A stretch of DNA of 13,893 bases. Source: Planctomycetota bacterium (GTDB taxonomy: Bacteria; Planctomycetota; UBA8108; UBA1146). The stretch is from contig NZJA01000032.1 of the NCBI GenBank assembly GCA_002691835.1, positions 1 to 13,893 of the forward strand, in the 5' to 3' direction. This document shows, piece by piece, positions 7,460-13,893 of the stretch (position 1 is the stretch's first letter; each line of letters begins with the position of its first letter). A model generated the notes under the pieces. It was not told the DNA's origin and ran no database searches. It saw nothing but the letters and a program-made list of their open reading frames with translations. Position numbers and translations under genes: made by a program.

Positions 7460-8671
7460 ATGGTTTTGGATCGCCGAACCTTTCTGCACCTGAGTGGTGG
7501 AGTATGTCTTCCATGGCTGGTCCCTGGCATTGAAGCCTGGGCCTGGGATGGTCCCGAAAAAAAATCAGCCAATCTTGCGGCAGGCCTGCGAGACAGAACG
7601 TTGATTCTTGTCGAGTTACAGGGCGGTAATGATGGGTTGAACACCATCGTCCCTTTGAAAGATGAACGCTATCGAGAGTTAAGACCGCGTATTGCCCTCA
7701 AAAACGACCAGATCATCGAGTTGGATTCACGACTCGGAACTCATGCCGCCCTGAAACCCCTCATGCAGGCATGGGAAGAAGAAGAAGCGAATTGGATCCT
7801 CGGGCTTGGATATCCCGACCCAAATCGATCTCACTTTCGATCGATTGAAATCTGGGAAACTGGCTCAGACAGCGATGAAGATTTAAGGGAAGGCTGGCTG
7901 ACAAGATTGCTGAAAGGCCGACCTGATCCTGAACGTGCAGCGGAAGGGATCGTGATCGGTGGCGGAGATTCTGGTCCTCTTTATGGAACGGGCTTGAGAG
8001 TCCTCAATATGAATGACCCGGAGAAATTTTCGAAACAGGCCCGTTCTGTTCCTGAAGTTGCTCAAGGAAGAGATGCCCGAAAAGCACTCGAACATCTGCT
8101 GGAGGTTCAGGACGATATCAAGAAAGCCGCTGGAATCATCGAAGAGAAGATTCAGGGCTCTCCCGACTTGGGAATCAGGTTCCCAAGTACACGCTTTGGA
8201 CAACGCTGTAAAATAGCGGCAGAAATGGTGGCTTCCGGAGTCCCCTGTCCAGTGATCAAGCTTTCCATCGGCGGCTTTGACACCCACACCAATCAAGTCA
8301 ATCGTCACTCGCGATTGCTGGCAGAATTAGCAGACGGCTTAGCCTCTCTTCGAAAGGCCCTGATCGCCTCCGAAAAGTGGGATCGAACCCTGATTAGTAC
8401 CTATTCAGAATTCGGACGCAGAGCCCAAGAAAACGGGAGCGAGGGGACAGATCACGGCACCGCTGCTCCGCATTTGTTACTCGGTGGAAAAGTGCAGGGC
8501 GGCTTTGCAGGAAAGCAGCCCAACCTCGGCAAGCTTCAGAAAAATGATCTCATTCACACCACCGATTACCGGCGATTATATGCAACAATTGAGCAGAGTT
8601 GGTTTGGCTTAGATCCCAGGTCAGAGGTTTCTCGTGGGGCCAAACCCCTCGATGTGATCCACAAGAGCTAG
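7460..8671 (+). CDS. DUF1501 family Tat-exported protein
   Basis: This 403-residue protein belongs to DUF1501 (Pfam PF07394), a family I associate with the alkaline-phosphatase/sulfatase fold; its activity is unproven. The N-terminus DRRTFLHLSGG carries the twin-arginine signal (Arg5-Arg6 with Phe-Leu), so it is probably exported folded. Family landmarks are LVELQGGNDGLNTIVP near residue 50, DPNRSHFRSIEIW near 114-126, GGFDTHTNQ near 273 and EFGR (317-320) with GTDHG (329-333). The Asp and His of the last motif are candidate metal ligands. The ATG lies six bases after the DUF1800 stop with GTGAGGA overlapping that stop, a clear operon arrangement with probable translational coupling. Confidence 0.93.
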   Translation: MVLDRRTFLHLSGGVCLPWLVPGIEAWAWDGPEKKSANLAAGLRDRTLILVELQGGNDGLNTIVPLKDERYRELRPRIALKNDQIIELDSRLGTHAALKPLMQAWEEEEANWILGLGYPDPNRSHFRSIEIWETGSDSDEDLREGWLTRLLKGRPDPERAAEGIVIGGGDSGPLYGTGLRVLNMNDPEKFSKQARSVPEVAQGRDARKALEHLLEVQDDIKKAAGIIEEKIQGSPDLGIRFPSTRFGQRCKIAAEMVASGVPCPVIKLSIGGFDTHTNQVNRHSRLLAELADGLASLRKALIASEKWDRTLISTYSEFGRRAQENGSEGTDHGTAAPHLLLGGKVQGGFAGKQPNLGKLQKNDLIHTTDYRRLYATIEQSWFGLDPRSEVSRGAKPLDVIHKS

Positions 8672-8709
8672 GTAATCCTCAAAAAATTGGTTCAGCGAAG
8701 TTCTCTTTC

Positions 8710-8734
8710 CAGAACAACTCCTTGGAGTATTCTG
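8710..8734. promoter_or_regulatory. Hairpin/dyad upstream of the ZIP-permease gene
   Basis: CAGAA-ACTCC (8710-8714 and 8717-8721) pairs with GGAGT-TTCTG (8724-8728 and 8730-8734), with a small internal loop. It lies 19 bases before the proposed TTG start. The ACTCC..GGAGT core resembles the kind of dyad bound by metal-responsive MerR-type regulators, but I see no convincing -35/-10 around it. It may instead be a leader hairpin. Confidence 0.35.
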
Positions 8735-8753
8735 TTGTAAGAAAGGCCGAACC

Positions 8754-10646
8754 TTGGAACTCCAACTACTTCTACTCAGCACCATTGCTTTTATTCTTGG
8801 ACCCACAACCGCATCCCTGGGACGCAGATTCCCCGTAATGCTGCCGGTTCTGGATGGCTTTGTGCTGATTTCTGTGACAGGTCTGATCCTTTTCGAAGTC
8901 ATCCCGCATTCGATGGAGGAAGTCGGACTGTGGGCGATTCCCCTCGCCCTCATTGGACTTTTGGTTCCGACACTGATTGAAAAAAATCATCACCGAATGG
9001 CCCGCAGAGCTCATGACTGGGCCAGAATCTTCGGAGTCGCCGCAATTCTTTTTCATTCGACCATCGACGGACTTGCGCTCTCACTGGGTACCTTTGATGA
9101 AAGCTCTCAAGGAATTGCACTCGCAGTCATTCTCCACCGATTGGTTGAAGGAATGGCCATTTGGTGGATCGTGCGTCCTCACTACGGACGTCGATTAGCC
9201 CTGGGCTTGATCTTCGCCGGAGTCATCGTTCATGGGCTCGGCTTTTTTGGCGGCCAAAGCCTTCAGGGAATTCTTCAAAACTACCCTACAGGCGGGCTTC
9301 TCGCACTGCTGGGTGGAGCTCTCCTGCACGTGCTGATCCACTCCGCATCGCCGAAAATTGACAACTCCAGCCGAGTCCCTGTACTTTCTGCCATTGGCGC
9401 AATCTTTGGGATTATTTTCCTGATCACCAATGTGACCGAAAGTGTTCACGTCGGCACGGAACATACCCATGCTCATGATGGAGTATCTCAACTCTTCGCG
9501 AGCTTTATGGCCTTGGCACGGGAGAGTGCTCCCGCCCTTCTGCTGGCATACACCGTCGCTGGCCTGGTCCACGCCCTCTTGCCCAAAACCACCATTGACT
9601 GGATGAGCAAAGGATCAAATCTGCAGCAATCTCTTCGCGGAATGCTGTTTGCCCTCCCACTGCCCATCTGCTCATGCGGAGTTCTTCCCCTCTACCGCAG
9701 TCTCGTGGATCGGGGAGTTCCCACAGCCGCTGCCATCACCCTGCTGATCGCGACTCCTGAATTAGGGATCGATGCGGTGTTTCTATCGGTCACTCTGATC
9801 GACGGACCTTTCGCACTCGCGAGAGTTCTCGCGGCGGCGGCCCTGGCTGTTTTCGGCGGGCTGTTAGCAGTCCACTACATTCCCAAGTTAAAAAAGAACA
9901 CCGATCAAGAAGCGGCCCCTGAGCAGACCGATCCTCTTGGAAAGAGAATTATCGGAGGACTCAAGGTCGGTCTCGGAGATCTCGTGGATGGAACGGCTCC
10001 GTGGATCATCCTCGGCCTCTTTCTTGCAGCTGCCCTCGCACCTCTCGTTGCCGACGGAACCTTTCTTGCGGGAATCCCTGATCTTCTGAAAGTCCCCGCC
10101 TTTGCCCTGCTGGGACTACCGGTATACGTCTGCGCCAGTGGCGCAACCCCCCTCGCTGCAGTACTCATTGCCGGAGGCGCATCTCCTGGAGCAGCACTGG
10201 CATTTCTTCTGACTGGCCCAGCGACCAATGCGACCACTTTTGGAGTCTTGGCGGACCTTCACGGAAAAAAGGCCGCATTCCTTTTCGCTATTAGTGTTGG
10301 TTTGGGAGCGATCGCCTGCGGATACGCTGTCGACGCAGCACTCCCCGAGGTCACCGTCGGCAATGCAGTGGAGCACCTGGGTCACGACCACCATCATGAA
10401 CATGGTTCCGAAGGACTCCACCTGACAGACATCGCCCTTTACGGATTGGGACTTCTCTTCCTTCTCAGCCTTTTCCGCAAAGGCCCAAGACCATTCATGA
10501 CTCAAGTCTTCGGAGTTCCGACCACCGATCTTGGAGGAGCGGAAGAAGCTGATTCCTGCTGTTCTACTGCAATTCTCGACCCGGATTCCGCCACTTCGAC
10601 CCCCACTGAGCCGGATCCCCCGACCCCTCCCTCAGGGGGGTCATGA
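8754..10646 (+). CDS. ZIP-like / ArsP-type permease fusion, probable metal transporter
   Basis: This 630-residue membrane protein appears to join two transporter types. Residues 1-228 have about eight hydrophobic segments and the ZIP signatures HSTIDG (His101, Asp105) and HRLVEG (His128, Glu132), which in ZIP proteins bind zinc or iron within the membrane. Residues about 250-585 are a permease of the ArsP_1/UPF0718 type (PF03773, YraQ and SO_0444 relatives). They carry PICSCGVLP (Cys306, Cys308) and VCASGATPL (Cys460) in two related halves. Histidine clusters join the parts (His232, 237, 239, 241) and line a late loop (541-550); Cys602-Cys603 lie in the soluble tail. The TTG start is preceded by GAAAGG, and the next ATG (8838) would remove the first helix. 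Likely a metal or metalloid transporter; direction and substrate are not determined by sequence. Confidence 0.8.
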   Translation: MELQLLLLSTIAFILGPTTASLGRRFPVMLPVLDGFVLISVTGLILFEVIPHSMEEVGLWAIPLALIGLLVPTLIEKNHHRMARRAHDWARIFGVAAILFHSTIDGLALSLGTFDESSQGIALAVILHRLVEGMAIWWIVRPHYGRRLALGLIFAGVIVHGLGFFGGQSLQGILQNYPTGGLLALLGGALLHVLIHSASPKIDNSSRVPVLSAIGAIFGIIFLITNVTESVHVGTEHTHAHDGVSQLFASFMALARESAPALLLAYTVAGLVHALLPKTTIDWMSKGSNLQQSLRGMLFALPLPICSCGVLPLYRSLVDRGVPTAAAITLLIATPELGIDAVFLSVTLIDGPFALARVLAAAALAVFGGLLAVHYIPKLKKNTDQEAAPEQTDPLGKRIIGGLKVGLGDLVDGTAPWIILGLFLAAALAPLVADGTFLAGIPDLLKVPAFALLGLPVYVCASGATPLAAVLIAGGASPGAALAFLLTGPATNATTFGVLADLHGKKAAFLFAISVGLGAIACGYAVDAALPEVTVGNAVEHLGHDHHHEHGSEGLHLTDIALYGLGLLFLLSLFRKGPRPFMTQVFGVPTTDLGGAEEADSCCSTAILDPDSATSTPTEPDPPTPPSGGS

Positions 10647-10660
10647 TGCTCCGGATCCTG

Positions 10661-10676
10661 AGACCCGGTCGGGTCT
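10661..10676 (+). terminator. GC-rich hairpin between permease and bacilliredoxin
   Basis: AGACCC (10661-10666) and GGGTCT (10671-10676) form a perfect six-base stem with a GGTC loop, which can be read as seven pairs. The following ggttgttct is only weakly T-rich. A second GC-rich hairpin (gacccc 10622-10627 with ggggtc 10637-10642) overlaps the end of the permease frame. Together they may reduce readthrough into the bacilliredoxin or stabilise the upstream mRNA end. Confidence 0.35.
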
Positions 10677-10757
10677 GGTTGTTCTCAGCCCAGTCATTGG
10701 CTAGCATCCCTTGAGAGCCCTTGAGGGTTCGCCAAACTTTTTGAGGAAGGAAGGCCA

Positions 10758-11186
10758 ATGCCTTACCCCGAAGAACTTGTCGCGCCCATGCGCAAAGAAC
10801 TCACCGATCAAGGGATTACCGAGCTCAAATCTGCCACGGAAGTGGAAGACTTTCTGGGATCTGAGGAAACTTCTCTTGTGATCATTAACAGTGTCTGCGG
10901 TTGTGCTGCTGGCGGCGCACGTCCTGGTGCAACGTTGTCGATTCAGGCCGAAACCCGTCCGGACCGTCTTGGAACCGTCTTCGCTGGCCAAGATGTCGAA
11001 GCGACCCAAAAAGTCCGTGAACTGTGCTCACAGGTCCCACCCAGTAGCCCTTCAATGGCCCTGTTCAAAGGCAAAGAACTGGTCTGGTTCCTCCCTCGCC
11101 ACATGATTGAGGGTCGTGATCCACAAAGTATTGCGTTTGATCTCGTCCAGGCATACGAAGAGCACTGCTCCAGCAAGGCGAACTGA
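10758..11186 (+). CDS. Bacilliredoxin, BrxA/BrxB (YphP/YqiW) family
   Basis: This 142-residue protein has the YphP/YqiW thioredoxin-like fold signature, MPYPEELVAPMRKEL at the N-terminus and the CGC motif (Cys47, Cys49) in NSVCGCAAGGARPG. In Bacillus these proteins remove bacillithiol from oxidised protein cysteines in the cytosol. Outside bacillithiol producers the partner thiol is uncertain. Other family features are the segment TVFAGQDVEATQKVRE (about 74-89), PPSSPSMALFKGKELVWFLPRH and the length, which is typical. A strong AGGAAGGAAGG (10744-10754) precedes the ATG. It follows the metal-transporter-like gene after 111 bases and is followed after three bases by a small hypothetical gene. 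A role in thiol or metal stress fits this setting but is inference. Confidence 0.93.
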   Translation: MPYPEELVAPMRKELTDQGITELKSATEVEDFLGSEETSLVIINSVCGCAAGGARPGATLSIQAETRPDRLGTVFAGQDVEATQKVRELCSQVPPSSPSMALFKGKELVWFLPRHMIEGRDPQSIAFDLVQAYEEHCSSKAN

Positions 11187-11189
11187 GCC

Positions 11190-11489
11190 TTGGGTACTTT
11201 TCATGATCACATGGGTGAACTGCACGGGATTACCGTCGTAGTCCGCCAAAAAGACGGCAATACCTGGATCGGGCGCTGCCATAGCGAAGACGCTATTGAA
11301 GTGATTCTTCATGATGCCGACCAACATGTGGTGAGCGAGAGCGATGAATCGCCGATGGATTGGCTCTCAAGAGCGCGTCAAATGGGTCATTGGCCAAGGG
11401 TGTCGACCATCCGATTACCCCGTGAAACGGTCAGCTCCCTCGTTCGACTCGCTGATATCAATCGAAAAGGAGAGCTGCCGGAATCCTGA
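11190..11489 (+). CDS. Small hypothetical protein downstream of bacilliredoxin
   Basis: I do not recognise this protein. It is 99 residues from the TTG at 11190 (AAGG at 11175-11178 lies upstream; gap to the bacilliredoxin stop is three bases) or 92 from the ATG at 11211, which has no ribosome site. The first half is predicted beta-rich (GITVVVRQKDGNTWIGRCHSE, then AIEVILHDADQHVV). The second half has a helix-like segment (PMDWLSRARQMGHWPRV) and ends RLPRETVSSLVRLADINRKG. There is no signal peptide or membrane segment, so it is probably a cytosolic small-domain protein. Tight spacing suggests co-translation with the bacilliredoxin. Its last codons and stop lie inside the terminator stem. Confidence 0.6.
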   Translation: MGTFHDHMGELHGITVVVRQKDGNTWIGRCHSEDAIEVILHDADQHVVSESDESPMDWLSRARQMGHWPRVSTIRLPRETVSSLVRLADINRKGELPES

Positions 11490-11508
11490 TTCCGGCAGCT
11501 CTCCTTTT
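11465..11508. terminator. Bidirectional terminator, 21-bp perfect stem
   Basis: Bases 11465-11485 and 11488-11508 are exact reverse complements (aaaaggagagctgccgg… against …ccggcagctctcctttt) separated by two bases. The rightward transcript ends in CTTTTATTCTTTT, and the leftward one meets the complementary T-run from the AAAA at 11465-11468. It therefore can stop both the bacilliredoxin transcript and the convergent SPFH transcript. The stem contains the TGA of the small hypothetical gene (11487-11489). Confidence 0.92.
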
Positions 11509-11544
11509 ATTCTTTTGACCCTTCAAATCCTCAGGACGCGAAGC

Positions 11545-12651
11545 TTAATCACCCTTCAAGACTGGTGGAGGTGTCGCCTCACCCACCAGAAGACGAGTCA
11601 TCCGTCCCATATCCAGAAGCATGGGAACAGAAGGATCATCACTATTCAGAATCACTTCAGGAATCTCCAGATTCTTGACAGCTTCCAAAGCCAACAAGAT
11701 TCGACCCCCAGCAGTATCCAAGGCCTGATTTCTGAGCTCATCCCGCAAGGCATTCGCTTTTTCAATCGCGAGTTCCCCATTCGCGATCAAGATATCCCGT
11801 TCAGCATCCCCCCTGGAACGGGTTTGTTGATCGTAAAGTTGAGCTTCTGATGAAATCGTTGCGATCTCGACTTCAAATTCAGATCGTTTTTCCTGAATCT
11901 GCTTTTCCCATTCACGCTCCTTCGCAAGTACAGCTGCTGTAATCTGGCGTTTTTGGGTTTGGACTTTCTGATCTTCCTCAGCCTGCTTGGTTAAGGCTTC
12001 TTCCAGCTTCGACTGCTGACGCAACAACTGCTTATTCTGAAGCTTGCTTTCGTAATCGGGCAAAAAGCTCACCGCACGAATTAGCAGATCCTCAGGTTCA
12101 ACGAAAAAGTTAGCCAACTCTGTTTTCAGAACTTTCAGGGTTTCCAGTGACCGTTCTGCTCGCTTGTCAGTCAGCTGAAGATCTTCGGATGTCAACTTTG
12201 CCAACTCCGTACGAAGAACATCGAGAACCTGTGACCGAACTCTTTCCACATAAGAAAGACGCAAGCCTTCCTTCACAAGGCGATAACCGGCGCCTTCAAC
12301 AATTCGATAGGTCATCGACACATCGATCGTCACGTTGTTATTGTCTTTGGTTCGAAGCTCGAGAGGCGATTGCCAATCCTCGATCCCACGCGACAGATTC
12401 CATTTGTCGGCCAGTTTCTTATCCGTGACAAAATGCAGAAAGTGCGTCTGTCGTGGAAGGAGATGCCAACGATGGTAACTGGGTAACGAGAGAACCAATC
12501 CGGTCCTGAAGTCTTCTTCGACAACTCCCTTATTGGGACCAAAGACCACCTGTTTTACCCCAATAGATGCCGGCGGGATCTTCTGAGTCACGACAGCAAG
12601 AAGAAGCAAACTCAAAAGAAAGACTGACAGCAGAATCGAGAAAATCTTCAA
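11545..12651 (-). CDS. SPFH/Band 7 membrane protein, HflC-like
   Basis: This 368-residue protein is anchored by one N-terminal hydrophobic helix (about 3-24). It continues with an SPFH/Band 7 domain (about 25-215, including NNNVTIDVSMTYRIV and the VRSQVLDVLRTELAKLTSEDL helix) and a long charged coiled coil (about 215-310). The tail ends in PPPVLKGD. In the HflKC system such proteins assemble into a membrane cage that controls the FtsH protease; no ftsH lies in this window, so that partnership is inferred. The start is TTG, overlapping the stop of the upstream HflK-like gene as TTGA, behind GAGGGGGGG at a spacing of six. It is HflC-like by position as the second gene of the pair. A stomatin/flotillin-type role is an alternative. 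Confidence 0.85.
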   Translation of the reverse strand: MKIFSILLSVFLLSLLLLAVVTQKIPPASIGVKQVVFGPNKGVVEEDFRTGLVLSLPSYHRWHLLPRQTHFLHFVTDKKLADKWNLSRGIEDWQSPLELRTKDNNNVTIDVSMTYRIVEGAGYRLVKEGLRLSYVERVRSQVLDVLRTELAKLTSEDLQLTDKRAERSLETLKVLKTELANFFVEPEDLLIRAVSFLPDYESKLQNKQLLRQQSKLEEALTKQAEEDQKVQTQKRQITAAVLAKEREWEKQIQEKRSEFEVEIATISSEAQLYDQQTRSRGDAERDILIANGELAIEKANALRDELRNQALDTAGGRILLALEAVKNLEIPEVILNSDDPSVPMLLDMGRMTRLLVGEATPPPVLKGD

Positions 12652-13893
12652 TTCTGACCCCCCCTCAACTCAGGAATCGTCGAACTTCCCCCACTTCCCG
12701 CTGCTGGCGGAAGGAGATGCTCAACTCGGACAGGTGAAGAATCTCTTCGGTAAGGAACGACACTAAATCGAACTCGTTGAAACAATTTGGAGAGCTCTTC
12801 ACGAACCAGAACCTCGCCCTGTTTTTCCAATGCCGAAACTCGGGCCAAAAGTCCCTCAGCCTGCTTTCGGGCACTATTTTCAAGAGCACGTGCCTCCTGG
12901 ACTTTTCGAGCCTCCTGCGCCTTCCCTGAGTTGACTTGCGTGATCATGTAAGCATCTGCGGACTTCTCAACTTTTACCCGATCTTTTTCAGCATTGATTT
13001 TATCCGCTCCCAGTGTTCCGAGTGCCTGCTCATACTCGGAGGCCTTGGTTCTCTCTGTCTCTGCCAATTTCCGCTCAAGCTCGTTGATCAACTTCGACTG
13101 CTCAATTCGCAAACGTTCCACTTCCTGGTTTGCATTTTTTCGATCTTCGATGGCCGTTTCGACTTTGGCATCAAAACTGGGCTTGGGAGTGATGATCTGA
13201 AGAATTTCAATCCCATGAACTTCGAGGAACTTATTGAGGCGTTCTTTGGAGTTAGTCGTCGCAGTCGTGTAGTTACTGGGGTCAGCAATGTCTTCGGAAG
13301 AATATCGACCAAACTCGTCTCTTAGGACTGAACGAGCAAATGCCCGAACCCAGTTTCTTTTGAATGCCTCGCCGGGCCCACTGTCTTGGAGAACTTCAGC
13401 AGCCTTCGAAGGAATCAATTGGTACTGAAGTGAAATCACGTCGAACTTAAACGACGAACCATCAGAAGCCCTGACAGACAGCTCCCTGACAAGGTTGTAA
13501 CTGGAATCGACGTTTCCACGCATCCTGAACTCGTTCGGGGATTTATCCATCACGTAGGCTTCGCTCAACCATGGTACAAAAAATGCCACTCCCGGGACTG
13601 TGACAACCTCTTCTTCTCCTGTGAGATAGTTCACGATAACCGCAACTTCAGTATCGGAGATATCGACGACCCCAGCTCGACCAGTCAAGACCAGGAATAC
13701 AATCCCGCCCAGAATCAGGCCGAGGAGAATGGCCGGGATGGCCATCGGATTCAACTTAAATTCATCTCCTCCTGAGGAGCCAGATCCACGGCCTCTGCCG
13801 GAACCTCTTCCGGAACCTCTTCCGGAACCTCTTCCGGAACCTCTTCCGGAACCTCTGCCGGATCGATCCGGTGGAGGCGGAGGCCAACTATCC
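12648..13893 (-). CDS. SPFH/Band 7 membrane protein, HflK-like (5' end outside window)
   Basis: The frame is open from the window edge, so the start is not seen. The visible part is about 414 residues: a Pro-rich segment (WPPPPPDR), an Arg-Gly-Ser-Gly repeat tract, one hydrophobic helix (MAIPAILLGLILGGIVFLVL), an SPFH domain, a Glu/Lys/Arg/Ala-rich coiled coil and a Gly/Ser-rich tail. A disordered Gly-rich N-terminus before the helix is also seen in Escherichia coli HflK, which supports the longer reading. A TTG at 13754 with GGAGGAG upstream could give a 368-residue form, but it would ignore 46 in-frame codons without a stop. It probably forms a hetero-oligomer with the downstream HflC-like protein in the cytoplasmic membrane. 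Family confident; partner protease not visible. Confidence 0.82.
   Translation of the reverse strand, partial: DSWPPPPPDRSGRGSGRGSGRGSGRGSGRGSGRGRGSGSSGGDEFKLNPMAIPAILLGLILGGIVFLVLTGRAGVVDISDTEVAVIVNYLTGEEEVVTVPGVAFFVPWLSEAYVMDKSPNEFRMRGNVDSSYNLVRELSVRASDGSSFKFDVISLQYQLIPSKAAEVLQDSGPGEAFKRNWVRAFARSVLRDEFGRYSSEDIADPSNYTTATTNSKERLNKFLEVHGIEILQIITPKPSFDAKVETAIEDRKNANQEVERLRIEQSKLINELERKLAETERTKASEYEQALGTLGADKINAEKDRVKVEKSADAYMITQVNSGKAQEARKVQEARALENSARKQAEGLLARVSALEKQGEVLVREELSKLFQRVRFSVVPYRRDSSPVRVEHLLPPAAGSGGSSTIPELRGGQN
12658..12666 (-). promoter_or_regulatory. Shine-Dalgarno with G7 run for the HflC-like gene
   Basis: On the minus strand GAGGGGGGG ends six bases before the TTG start of the HflC-like gene and lies within the last codons of the HflK-like gene. 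It decides the TTG start, since no ATG is near. The homopolymer is also a possible slip site. Confidence 0.65.
13798..13857. repeat. 12-bp tandem repeat encoding RGSG in the HflK-like N-terminus
   Basis: Five units of ccggaacctctt (plus strand; the last has a final G) occupy 13798-13857, with partial copies on both sides. On the minus strand they encode Gly-Arg-Gly-Ser in frame, giving a flexible basic tract ahead of the membrane helix. The unit is codon-aligned and contains the same TCCGGA core as the DUF1800 repeat. Confidence 0.9.

Noticed and set aside
9195..9572. 125-residue minus-strand ORF
   Set aside because: It is antisense to the membrane segments of the transporter fusion and has no ribosome site or family resemblance.
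11344..11850. 168-residue plus-strand ORF
   Set aside because: It runs through the bidirectional terminator and into the complement of the HflC-like coding region; low-quality composition.
12936..13325. 129-residue plus-strand ORF
   Set aside because: It lies fully opposite the SPFH domain and coiled coil of the HflK-like gene.
13752..13754. TTG at 13754 as the start of the HflK-like protein
   Set aside because: A GGAGGAG precedes it, but the frame is open to the window edge and the upstream codons give a typical HflK-like N-terminus.

Overview
The window looks like a piece of a planctomycete chromosome, or of a close relative in the PVC group. The main evidence is family content. A DUF1800 gene sits directly upstream of a Tat-exported DUF1501 gene. 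There is also an exported tricorn-like S41 protease with a beta-propeller and PDZ domain, a class I (Schiff-base) fructose-bisphosphate aldolase, a YphP/YqiW-type bacilliredoxin and an HflK/HflC-like pair of SPFH proteins. The assignment is by family memory only. Base composition is moderate and even across the window. Several genes appear to use GTG or TTG starts behind good Shine-Dalgarno sequences. I see no tRNA, rRNA, CRISPR array, transposase or phage gene.

Left part (1-4704): a DUF2270 membrane protein on the minus strand is divergent from a large tricorn-like protease (880-4242). The 122-base divergent spacer carries a 9-bp perfect inverted repeat. Behind the protease is a 33-codon gene (4320-4421) whose KANHGKRPAN motif resembles the small ribosomal protein bL37. 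It is followed by a 283-base interval with no certain gene but one plausible minus-strand ORF.

Middle part (4705-8671): the aldolase, a hairpin plus T-run that probably ends its transcript, then the DUF1800/DUF1501 pair as a two-gene operon (6-base gap). DUF1800 contains a run of codon-aligned 12-bp repeats encoding (D/S)PEM.

Right-middle (8672-11508): a 630-residue membrane protein that joins a ZIP-like metal-transporter half to an ArsP/UPF0718-type permease half, with histidine-rich loops. It is followed by the bacilliredoxin and a small unrecognised protein. The group ends in a 21-bp perfect inverted repeat that can terminate transcription from both sides. A metal/thiol stress role for this cluster is inferred from the two recognised genes.

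Right end (11545-13893, minus strand): two membrane-anchored SPFH proteins overlapping by four bases (TTGA), resembling HflK and HflC. The HflK-like frame stays open to the window edge through an Arg-Gly-Ser-Gly tract made of 12-bp repeats, so its start lies outside the window. A G7 run just before the overlap serves as the Shine-Dalgarno of the second gene. It is also placed so that a -1 slip would fuse the two proteins.

The points most worth a second look are the bL37-like gene, the ZIP-permease fusion, the G7 slip site, and the repeated appearance of short in-frame tandem repeats, two of them 12-bp units with the same TCCGGA core.
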